Origin: Diphasiastrum complanatum
Lineage: Eukaryota > Streptophyta > Lycopodiopsida > Lycopodiales > Lycopodiaceae
Direction: 5' to 3'
DNA length: 64,000 nt
NCBI GenBank assembly: GCA_029204225.1
Contig: CM055106.1
Coordinates: 34,258,361-34,322,360, forward strand
The number at the start of each line of letters is the position of its first letter. Within the stretch, counting starts at the first letter, position 1. Positions 1 to 11,991 of the stretch are shown here, in pieces. Below the pieces are notes generated by a model. It was not told where the DNA came from and did not search any database. It worked only from the letters and a program-made list of their open reading frames with translations. A program made the position numbers and the translations under genes.

Positions 1-612
1 GAGGTATTCTGATGCAGCCAGTAACAAGGCCTAGGAAAAACACAAATTTTTTTTATCATTGGCTGGACACAGTTAATGGCTGACAGTCAATAGATTCATG
101 AGCTACGAGAAGCATGCACATTCACCATGAAGGCTTTTGTTTTATAGGAGATGCAAATGCAATCCAGGCTAAATTTATAGACTGCATCAAAAAAACAATA
201 GGCATACAAAATAATAATGCCTAGAAGTTATTGGAAGCAACCCAGTAAAAGCTTCCACAATCACGTTAACATGAATATTACTGGTAGTGTCACAATGCCT
301 CGTTCATGGAAAACTTACTGGTGATGTATGGATTTACTCCAAACTTAGAAAATGCATACGAGGTAATACTTTTGTTTATTGAATATTCAAGTAATTCTAC
401 TATATGAATTCAGTTACAAAAGCTTATCTTCAGCATACCTCCTCCAATCAAGCTAAGTTTAGCTAAAAGAGTAAAAAAATAGCTTATTATCACATACACT
501 GCTCAGCTGGCAACATAAAAAGCTGACCAAAATTGCAAACTGAAAGCATATGCAAAAGGCCAACTAATACCAAATTACAGAAAAGAGCAGTCGAGGATTA
601 CAGAGAACTCAC
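1..612 (-). other. TPP intron 8, partial
   Basis: This stretch lies downstream of the exon 8 donor (GTGAGT on the minus strand). I see no exon matching the expected YIGDDRTDEDAF region and no recognisable transposon in it. Confidence 0.6.
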
Positions 613-682
613 CAAGAGATTTTAGAAGAAACTCCAGAGCTTTACCCTTGTGCCATTCAATAGCTGGTCGAAATTCCAAAAC
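613..682 (-). CDS. TPP: TPP exon 8
   Basis: The exon is 70 nt and encodes [20 protein letters not shown] followed by KSLG. The acceptor is GGTCAG and the donor G|GTGAGT, leaving phase 1. The HKGKAL block is the conserved cap/substrate motif of plant TPPs. Confidence 0.93.
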
Positions 683-2673
683 CTGACCTCAAGAAAAAAG
701 TGCAGCATAAAGCAGGCAGTTGCGGCCATTTTCACTAGACATAAGAATTTTGTGAAAAAAAAACATACAACAGAGCAAGTTCTAAGGCCTTAGTAGTTCT
801 ATCAACTACTGGTTGCAAATTTATCAGAACTCAATTGGGTGCAGATACCCTCTTGACCTTCAATCCCAGAAGATATAACAATAGTTTACTGACTAGCTGA
901 TAAGAGATGATGACTTTCCCTGGGAACTTTCAGACACCGATTTCAAGTCAATAAGAGCAAAAGCTTAGCTCAATGATTTGCTACGATTATAGCTTATTTC
1001 TTCTTTGGACAAGTTAGTATGAGATGAATATTACACGAATCAGAAATTTCATTCTGCATTAAGTTCCTGAATTGAGCCAATTTACAAACGGCACAAAATT
1101 CTGATTCAACCAAGTCCGCAGAACTTGTCCCCATAAAGATAGACCTTGAACTAGTAATTTCAGAATGTAAATTTTGATTATAACATGATGGTTGCATTTT
1201 GTGAAGATACTTATACTCATGGCTGACAAGAGAATATAAAAGAAACGTAAATTCTTTGCTCATGATGCAAACAGTAATTTCAAAAAACATTAGGAGGAGA
1301 TTTGAGCTGTACCTTCCTTCCCTGTATCAAAGATAAGTCTGGATACTTTTGCAGAACAGTTTGCACAATTTCAGCCAGAGTGCTCCAGTTCTGATTCACC
1401 GATGATCCAAAGGTTCTTTGTAAGTTCGAGTTTGCTCTACATATCTTATTCCAAATATCAATAAGCTCATAAGTAGACATATACCAGGTCATCTCTCTGT
1501 ACTGTTCCAACTTATCATTTGATAGTGCATATGCACCATAATAACACAGCAGCCATCACATTTCAAACATGGAGTGAAAATTGTATCTAGCCCTTCCACC
1601 TACTATGCCGCTAGCAGACAAAGGAACTAATGGTTCCAATTGAATGGAGCTTCACTCACATTATGAACGTTCAAACTTCAAATGATAGCCTACTAATGAA
1701 GACAAGAACTGCAGGATGGGAATGCTATTAAAAGGGGGTATCCTGCTTGTTCGACACTCCAAAGTTAAACTCTATTTTTTCCTGTCTTTTTATTCACGGC
1801 CTATTCAGTTGCATTCATCTTTAACCCTACGCTTATTGCACCTTTGCATTCAATGTGGAGCACCATGCTTCATCAGGTAGCTATGTCCCCTAGGAGCTAT
1901 CAAACGTTTGTCCATCTAAAGTGTTTTTCATGAACAATGATAACAAGGGTCCTCAAAATTATTCTAAGATTACTATTTTTTTGGCAGGTCTAGCTTCACA
2001 TAGGAACCTCTTAGTTGCATGTAAACAGCATATTGTCAAATGAAATCAGCATTAAAAAATTTCTGACATGATGATAAGCCAGTGCTTATCTTAAAGGACA
2101 AAAACAGTACATCCCCCACATTTGTCAAACTTGGAAGGAGATTGGACATGACTATTTAAGAAAAAAAAAACAAAAATAATGGATGACTTTATGACAAGTT
2201 CAAATTTATAAGTCTCTTGTGGTAGTGTGCATAAAAATGCTGATGTAGACTGAAGCACATATAGCTTAAAATGGGGTCTCTTGTCAAGTAATGCTTTTTG
2301 GTGTTATCTACTTGTGGGATCATAAGGAATTGAACCTCAGTGGACGAGCCCAACTCAAGCACAATACACCAACCCACCACATGCAATGCATGAGCATCAG
2401 TCCTTCCACAAAATACTAGATAGTCTCATCTCCGATTTATGTGTCACATGAAAATTGCCCTATCAAAAAACTGGATAGTGCCGCATGTTGTAGCAAAAAC
2501 CATGAAGCGCAACAATTGAATGGTACACAACTTTTTTACAAGCTCATTTTGGTTCATGCTACAAAGCGCTTTTGAAAAAGAAAAATTAGCACGACATCCC
2601 CCAAATGTGAGTTTTCTGGATGATTTTATTTTTTATACAGTGTTTGGATTGATTTCAAAGAAAATTATAAAAT

Positions 2674-2727
<54 letters not shown>

Positions 2728-2859
2728 TGTTCTACTTTCATTCGTAGCTAGTTTATAGCATTTTACAGCCACGTCCTCCTATGGATGATGCTCCCACTGT
2801 TGCTTGCACATATTTTTATTTCTGGTCTTATGCACCCACGGGTGCTTTCTTTCTTTCTT

Positions 2860-2918
<59 letters not shown>

Positions 2919-5900
2919 TTAACTGGACACAGGGTACGGCTGCTGAGGGTGTGGCTGCTGACAGGGTTGCTAGCACGACTGCTGACAAGGCAGATGACAG
3001 GGCGTGGCTGAGTCACTCTTCCCTAGTCCAGCTGGAGAGATTTTGCTTCCGTAAGTCTATTTGGGATGCCCCGAGTAAGTGCAAACTGTTTGACACCATC
3101 GTCACCCCTTCAGCCTTGTATGCGGCTGAGATATGGTGTACAGGACTATCATCTTCACACTGGTCCAGCATTTCACACTTACATACCACCATGTTAGCTT
3201 GCATGATACGAGTGAAGCTCTCAGTTCCACATGAAATCATCCTTGCGGAGTTTGCCACCCCCCCATGCAGATTGAGGCAGCCTTCCAACCTATCACGTAC
3301 ATCCATAAAGCTCAGGCACTTCTCGAGACAGAGCAAAGATATACGCGACTTGCACTCATGTCCTCTCATCACCTTCAGACCTAGGGACACCGGCTTTGAT
3401 GGTTCTCTCAGGCATCACACTTCCTCATGGAAGCATTTGGTATCACAGTTATGGACTCGGCTCATTACATTCGCCGCGTCCATTTACATTTACTTTGCTT
3501 TATGCATAAGCAGGCCTTGTGTTACGAGCTCGTAACCAGTGCCGAACCCTAGAGAACACAGATAGGAAAGATACCACAGTCAGGGTCATGTCTAGCGTAC
3601 ACGACCAACAGGGCAAGACAGTGTGAGTAGTGTGCCCCAGCACGGTCCATAGCCATGGCGGGCATAACACAGCCTAGGGACCCTATCAGCAGGATAGGGC
3701 CTCCAGTTGGATCCCGACGTGCAGTCGGCCACGACAGTGACATGTGGCTGACACTTGGCAGTTGCATGCTACCAGTCCTCACACTGGGCTAGGAGGGGCT
3801 TACTCTATATCAGGGAGTAGGCAAGGTTGGGTGGATCAATGAGTGTTTGCCCTACTGTGGTGTTAGGATCTATTACACTGGTAGCTGGAGCATTCGTGAG
3901 CCCAAATGGCATCACCTTAAACTCATGATGACCACTCCTCAGGTACTGAAGTTGGCATTAGCCAATTTCAAGTCCAGTGTGGATGACTCGTTCGCTGAAC
4001 TCAAGAGCTTGATTTTGAGTTCCGCGAAAGGAAGCCTTCCCTCCACTTCTCAGCTGTCCCCTTCTCCACTTCCATCAGTTTCGGGTAAGACTTTACGGTC
4101 TCACCCCAGAGTTTTTAAAGATTTAAAGCCTCCTACTTTTAATCGGGAAGAGAAGGATAGAAATGTAGATATTCTACAAACCTTCCTCAGCAAATGGAAG
4201 AATATTCATGCTCTTAAACAGACCCCTGACCATTTGCAAGCTATTGAGGCCAGTCTTTCCCTAGGGCTTATGGCCTATAAGTGGTGGTTAAATCTCCAGG
4301 AGACTGGGCAGACTCCCCGGTCATGGAAAGCTTTTGAAGAAGCCTTCCTAAGAGAATTCCTACCTGAAAATGAACTTGATAGAGCCTGGGAAAGAACAAT
4401 AATGGAGAAGTCCCTCATCCAATATATCTCACACTATCGAGAAGCAATTTTAAAAATTAAAAATATGGATGATTATCAGAAAATCAGGGGATTTGTCCGT
4501 GGCCTCAAAGATGAATATAAAGTAGAGGTCCAGAGAAACTCGCCTACTACCCTTGAGCAAGCTCTCAGATATGCTCAAATCTATGATGATTCAGTGGGTA
4601 GGAAGAGAGCGAGACAGCAGCCACTTTTTGAGCAGCCTCCTCAGAAAGACTTTCAATTTATAAAGAAATTTTTAAAAAGGAATCAAGATAAATTTAAAAG
4701 TGAAGCTCCTCAGAAACGCCCTTCACTCATACAACCCTTAAAACCAGATGATTTTGAGAAAGCCAAACAAGAACGTTTGTGCTTTGTGTGTATGGGCAAG
4801 GACACACAATCAAACAGTGTCCCAAGGGGCCTTTCACTAAAAAAGATAAGAAAAATAAGAAACAAGTTCATCTTGTTCAAACTGTATGTTTCCCCAGTGA
4901 CTCGGCAGTTTCCGAGATCAAAGTGTATCATGAAGATCATGAACACTGTTGCCAGCTGACCTCTGCAATGCTAGCGAGACCCTTCAGCTTCGGGCCGCAT
5001 GACCTAGTATGGGTAATGATGCTATATGGGTCAGAGTTGACCGTCTGACCAAAATGGCTCATTTTATTCCGACCAAAACAATCGTTAGAGTCCAGAGTTA
5101 GCGAGGTTGTTTGTAGACGGGCTATTTAAATTGTACGGTCTACCTTACGGCATAGTCAGCGACCGGGACAGTAAGTTTACTGGAAATTTTTGGAGGGCAG
5201 TATTCCATCATCTCCATACTAAACTTAATATGAGTACCACCGACCATCCTCAGACGGACGGTCAAACAGAAAGGGTAAATCAAGTGCTGGAGGATATGCT
5301 TCGTGCATACGTCAACAAAAAGCAGACTAATTGGGAGGAGTATCTCTCGATATTAGAGTTTGCTTACAACAGTACCAAACATTCAGCTACGGGATACAGC
5401 CCATTTATGCTGATGTACGGTTTTCAGCCACGCTCACCCACAATTGTAGGGTTTAAACAAGAAAAAGTTGAAGCAGCCAGAAACTTTTTAGAGGACCTAA
5501 ACCAAATGATAGAACATGCTAAGCGTAGCATTAGGCAGTCCCAGGATCGAGCCAGGCATTATGCAGATCCACACAGACGGGATGTGCAGTTCTCCACTGG
5601 TGAGAAAGTCTACTTGAGAGTCCCAGTTGACTCTAAAACCCTCAAATCAGGAGTGTGTGCTAAGTTGTCTCCAAGGTATTGTGGTCCCTTTACCATCAGT
5701 AGGAGACTAGGCGAGGTCACCTATGAACTAGAACTCCCACACAGCAGTAAGGTTTTTCCAGTCTTTCATGTAAGTCAGTTACGAAAAGCCTTGACCAGAT
5801 CAGACAATCTGGTAGGGGACAGTGTTCTAGTTCTCCCATTGGATCCTCAGCGACCTCCACATGAACCAGAGGAGATTCTTGATAGTAGAGGGACGCAGAC

Positions 5901-8900
5901 TCGTCATACTCTATACCGAGAATATCTGGTTAAGTGAAATGATCAGCCTGTTGAGAATGCCACTTGGGAAAGAGGCAGCGTCCTTCGCAAGATTTTTCCA
6001 GACTTTGTCTTAGAGGACCAAGACGGTTCTTAAGATGGAGGGAGTGTTACGAGCTCGTAACCAGTGCCGAACCCTAGAGAACACAGATAGGTCAGATACC
6101 ACAGTCAGGGTCGTGTCCAGCATACACGACCAATAGGGCAAGACAGTGTGAGTAGTGTGCCCCAGCACGGTCCATAGCCATGGCGGGCCTAACACAGCCT
6201 AGGGACCCTGTCAGCAGGATAGGGCCTCCAATTGGGTCTCGACGTGCAGTCGGCCACGACAGTGACACGTGGCCGACACTTGGCAGTTGCATGCTACCAG
6301 TCCTCACACTGGGCTAGGAGGGGCTTACTCTATATCAGGGAGTAGGCAAGGTTGGGTGGATCAGTGAGTGTTTGCCCTACTATGGTGTTAGGATCTAATA
6401 TACCTTGGGCCCTTTTTTATTCATTAGTGACACTTAGACTATATGGTTGGCCTTTGGCCTTATTATTCATTATTAGGCCATTTGGACATATTACTGGAGA
6501 GTGGGGGGCTTCTTGGAGGGCGCACTATTTTCTCTCCCAGTTGGGCCCTAGCATCCGGAAGCTTCCTTTTAGGGCTTCCTCTTGGCTACAAGTAGGGAAA
6601 CTGTGTCATTTGTTATTCAGTTGATGATATTGATCTCTCTCTTTAGTCTCCTTAATCTCTCTCTTTCCTGCTTTCTAGGTCTTCTTTCACTCCTCTCACT
6701 ACTGCTCCCCTCTCTCTTTCATCCTCCACTTCCACATTGTCCTCACACCAATCCACAGCTCCTGCCACCGCACCCATTCCCTACACTCCCTCCAAATCAC
6801 TTGAACTCTTTTCGTCTTGGGAAGCAGACCAAATGAGAGAAAATTTCCAGCTCAAGCAAGAATTTACATAGTTGAAAGAAGTCGTGGTCTCCTTAGTAAA
6901 GGAAAAGAACCTGTTGCAGTCTAAAGTCGCCTCATTGGAGCACGTGATCAACACTAGGCAGGTTGCAGCCTCGGAAACACACACCACCATGATTCGGGAG
7001 CTCGAGCACAAAATTGAACAGCATAAAGATTTATGGGCAGCAGTCTTGAAGAAAGGAACCAAACCTAGCACCCCCATTTTCTCAGTTATCTCAGCCACCA
7101 TTTTGGAAGAGTGGTCAAGGGAGCAAAAAGCTCATAACATCAGGGTTCGTGGGATACCGGACACACAAGATGCCATTGCCAAAGCTACGAGATTTCTCGA
7201 GACCACTCTAGGACATGTGACAGATGGGCTAGATACAGCTTGGAGGACCACCAGGATGCAGCTACACTGATCGTCCGCTTCACATCCCTAGACAGCCGCA
7301 GAGAGGCCTTACGCTGTATAGCCCAGTTACGTGGCACTGCCAAATTTATGGATGACGATCTTACCTACATCCAGGTTGAGGAGAGGTGTAAAGCCTTCCA
7401 GGCGGCTCGAGAGACTGGTAGACGAGTCATATATCGAGATGGTCAAATACGATTTGTTGTTGGCACCCCCAGCCATTCCTAGAGCTAGGAATTCAGGGCC
7501 CCCGGGATTGGTGGGAGCATCCCGGGGCCCCATCCATACCATCTTCAGATTGGGGTATGGAATTGTGATGGCATCCACTCATCCTCTATAGCAGGTGATC
7601 TGATTGACTTTATCACTGGACAAGACCTATTGTTTTTTATGGAGACTCACGAGAGCCAGGTACGCGGTTTACCCACCTTCCCAGGATACAGATGGGATTC
7701 AGTATACAGATCTGAGACTAGATCAGCTAGTGGTCGTGGTTCGGGAGGAGTGGCTTGTCTCTAGAGAGAGTCCCTTCATCAGATGTTTGAGTTCGTCAGG
7801 CATGATGAGCATGCACGGTATATTTGGCTTCGTATCACTAGACAAGTGATTGGTTTGGACAGGGACGTCTTCATTGTTGCCTGCTATTTTCCTCCAGAGT
7901 CCTCCTTTGCTGAGGGGGTTGGCTCACCTTACTTGGACCTTTCAGTGGATATCATCAGATTTGCAGAGCAGGGGCATATTTTCCTCACTGGGGATTTTAA
8001 TGCCCGGATAGCTTCATGACAGATAGAGTTCCATGATGCTACAGATCAGCTGCGAGTTCATGCCCTAGATAGTGATAGATTGGGGATCACCAGGATCTCC
8101 GATGATGGACCGGGACCTATTACTTCATATGCTGAGTACCTGTTGCAGTTTGGTGAGGCACATGAGTTACCATTTATAATGGCCTACCTCACTGGCCTAA
8201 CTCTGGCAGCTATACGTGTCACCCTCACAGTGGCAGTCATAGTGTGGTTGATTACCTCATGGGGTCACTGTCATCCATTTCTCTCATTCACAGCTTCCGT
8301 ATCTCCCATACCACCCTCTCTGATCATTCGTTCCTATCCTTCGCTACTGGCCACCTTCCACCACCACAACTTCAACACCAGTCCACCATCCTTTCCCCGT
8401 GGACCCAAATACACCTTCCATCCCCTCTCTATCCCACTCTACCAGGAATCCCTCACCTCCTTACTTCACTCTTTTCCACACAGTGAATCACTGGAATCAC
8501 AAGCCGCCTTCCTCACCACCTGTCTCCGCTCTGCGGCTACTTTGGCTTTCCCCTCTAAACCTCATAAACACAAACCAGTCCATCCACGATCATCCCGACC
8601 TTTCCACCCACCATGGTATGACGCAGAATGCCGATCCCTTCACCACTCTGTCACACATGCTCGTTTCCACGCCCGCCATCTCCGCTCTTCACGGTAATTG
8701 TACAACCGCACACTCCGTCGCAAAAAACGTGCCTATGACGACTCCGAAGGAAGCCGTCTTGTGAACCTCCTTCACAGCTCCTCCTCTAGTGCCTTTTGGT
8801 GTAAGTTTATCCCTCGTGCCCCTCCCCCTCTTTTGGACGATTTACATATTTGGACCGACTATGCTACCCAGCTTTACACAATACCCACTGATACGCCCAT

Positions 8901-11221
8901 CTCCATCTCTCCTCAACCTTCAAACTTCACCTTCTTCACCCCTGACTTGGTTCGGGCAGCAATCAAAAAACTGAAAACCCACCGCACCAGAGACATTGAA
9001 GATCTTGAGTCTGAGCTACTGATTCACGCCCCCGATACCCTTGCCCCTACATTATCCAATCTCCTTAACCATGCTGTTGTTGAGGGCTTCCCATCCTCTT
9101 GGTGCACCAACATCATACATCCTATCCATAAAAACGGTGACCCCATGGTACCTGGTGATTACCGCACTATTATGATTGGACATGTCCTCGCAAAGATATA
9201 TGGCGTCATCCTCCAGTCTGCAATTAGCTCAGAAGCAGAGTCCAGGAGATTACATGCTTTAGGTCAGGCAAGGTTCCGCGCTCATTATTCCACTACAGAT
9301 CACATATTCACACTCTGAACCATCATTGAGGAAGCTAGACATAGGCAAGAAAAGGTTTATTGTTGTTTTGTGGACTTCAGGAAAGCCTTTGATTCTGTTC
9401 CACGCTCTTTACTTATCCAGAGACTTCGAAACCTAGGTTTCTCTACAGATATTATTCTAGCCGTCATGGCTCTCTATGAGAGGGTTTTGCGTTGCTTTCG
9501 TCATGGTAGTGGCATTTCTGAGCAGATCTGGAGAACTATTGGGGTTAAGCAGGGATGCTCTCTCTCACTAGTTCTCTTTGGATTATATATTGACGAGCTA
9601 GAGCAGGTCACTCAGTGTGGTGGGGACGGTTGTCGGCTGGGAGATGTTTTGATTGCCATCCTTCTTTATGCGGATGATGTGGTACTAGTCTCCTGTACCA
9701 GAGAGGGATTACAAAGACAGTTGGACTGTCTACACACTTTTTGTACTCAGTGGGGTTTGGGGGTGAACATCTCGAAGACCAAAGTTATGGTCTTCAATAC
9801 CTCTCGGGCCTTCATGCAGCGCCAGGAGCTTACCTTCGATGGACAGTCCCTAGAGGTGGTTTCTTCATACACTTACCTGGGCGTGCTCTTCTCTGGCCCT
9901 ACCTTCAGTATGAGACAAGCGGCTACTTCTAGACTTGGGAAGGGCCACTCTTCCCTAGTCCAGCTGGAGAGATTCGGCTACCGTAAGTCTATTCGGGATG
10001 CTCCGAGTAAGTGCAGACTGTTTGACACCATCGTCACCCCTTCAGCCTTGTATGCCACAGAGATATGGTGTACAGGATTATCATCTTCAGACTGGTCCAG
10101 CATTTCACGCTTACAGACCACCATGTTGGCTCGCATGATCCGAGCGAAGCCCTCGGTTCCCCATGAGATCATCCTTGCGGAGTTTGCCACCCCTCCATTC
10201 AGATTGAGGCAGCCTTCCAGCTTATCACATACATCCAGCGAGCTCAAGCACTTCCTGATAGCGAGCAGAGATATACGCGAATTGCACTCATGTCCTCTCA
10301 TCACCTTCAGACTCAGGGATACCGGCTTTCATGGTTCTCTCAGGTATCACACTTCCTCATGGAAGCATTTGGTATCACTATCACTGATCTCCCTTTGGGT
10401 ACACACTAGTACATTGTCTTCTGGACTATCACACGGTCTTCGTTTCACTTTGGGACAGTTCAGAGTCTCCTCACATCAGTTGGCTATTGAGACAGGCAGA
10501 TTCCAGGGTACACCACGAGAGGAGAGACTATGCCTGCTGTGTCCCCTACATGAGATAGAGTCCGAGGAGCATTCCATCTTCAGATGCCCCATATATTATG
10601 AGATTAGAGGGAGATATCATTGTTTATTCCATGACATGCTTACTACACTCAGAGCACTGATGGGATATGAGGACTCTCGCTGTGTTGCACTTATGCTACG
10701 AGAGATGGTCTTGCTGCGCCAGGATATGTACCAGACAGCTCACCAGCCACATCCTAGCTCTCAGGCTCAGATTACGTCTTTCTTCACCAGGAGATGGACA
10801 CAACCCAACGACGATGACAACGACATACCACCTCACCGATGTCAAAGACAGTGTATCACTCATAGTCGTGCAGCAGCAGTTCACACTTCTCGCTTTGTTA
10901 CGAGAGTAACAGTTTTCACCCTCCTAGACGACGTCAGTGACGGTCCATACCTCCTGATACAGCTCGTATTACGTCTTTTTTCAGCAGAAGCACTATCTGA
11001 CACTATCTGATACTACTCTACTCTACTCTACTCTTGGCAGCTATTCTTTCTCCCACTTATGGATAGTTGGCGGTTTGTAGTTTACTGTTATATTACTCAT
11101 TTCTCTTTTATGCATAGTTTTTTTTCTTGGAGATGTTTATATACGCTCCCATGGTTTTCACAGACTTGACATGTACTCCTTTTGGTCTTATATGCCTTTT
11201 GGCATGGAAAAGACATCAATA

Positions 11222-11301
<80 letters not shown>

Positions 11302-11945
11302 CAACATAGGCAGGTAGGATTGTTGCCTACTTGGCAGCAGCCTTGGCCTGCCAAGCAGGCAGTCCTGCCTGCATCCCCCTCTGATGGCATTGGGCCCTCC
11401 AATGGTCCTGCCTCGCCTTCTCCTTCTACCATTATAATACCTATAGATGAGGCTAACACCCTCATGGCTTCCACTACTCCTTTCCATTCTTCTGAGATGT
11501 ACTCTTTCTCCAAAGCCATTGAAAATTTCCTAACCTACGAAATGAAATTTGAGGTCCACATTCTTAAGTAGAAGTCAAGCTAACTTAGGGATGAGAATAA
11601 TCGAATGTGAACGGAGGTTGGAACATATAACATAAATTTTTAATAGAATCGAGGCAGCACGATGACAAAAGGGCTTCAACAAACAGTATCAAAGATCCAA
11701 GAGTTGGTCCAACACAAAGAAGTTATCAAAACAAGGGCCTCTTTATTCAAAAAGGACGACAGCAAGACTCCCCCACATATGACCAGTTTTATTGTTGCTA
11801 CTCTTACGTGAACAAAATTCAATGTGAGGGTTAGGGGTATCCCCGATGCCCAAGATGCAATGCAAAAAGCCCGTAGTTTCTTGGATAGTACCTTTGGCCA
11901 TACTGCTGATGGATTGTGTGTTAGATTACTTGCGGATCTATTCGT

Positions 11946-11991
<46 letters not shown>

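Larger units (their letters stand above)
3520..6402 (+). mobile_element. Ty3-gypsy chromovirus, internally deleted, with TSD
   Basis: A complete insertion: two 358-bp LTRs flanked by the direct repeat CCTTG at 3515-3519 and 6403-6407. Between them are gag and the integrase with a broken chromodomain. Protease, reverse transcriptase and RNase H are absent. The gag tail is joined straight to the start of the integrase core near 5010. The primer binding site at 3879 (TGGTAGCTGGAGC) is degraded from the tRNA-Met type, and a purine tract (AAGATGGAGGGAG) precedes the 3' LTR. The LTRs differ at about 17 positions without indels, about 95% identity by eye. This is a non-autonomous deletion derivative that transposed with the deletion or lost pol later. 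Confidence 0.93.
6640..11299 (+). mobile_element. LINE with (CT)n tail (copy B)
   Basis: A long non-LTR retrotransposon. It has a pyrimidine-rich leader, ORF1 (about 6672-7482), ORF2 with APE endonuclease and reverse transcriptase (about 7540-11010), a 3' UTR with a 30-nt hairpin at 11185-11214, then CAATAAAG and a 75-bp (CT)n tail. It is decayed: frameshifts in ORF1 and in the endonuclease, and stops at 8017-8019 and 9316-9318. A 546-codon stretch from 9370 to 11010 is still open. Its relative at 32677-37862 has the same plan. Confidence 0.9.

Noticed and set aside
2779-3016. Open frames with long Ser-Leu or Arg-Glu runs over the (CT)n arrays (also 11097-11571 and 32580-32849)
   Set aside because: They are translations of dinucleotide repeats on either strand and have no conserved flanking coding sequence.
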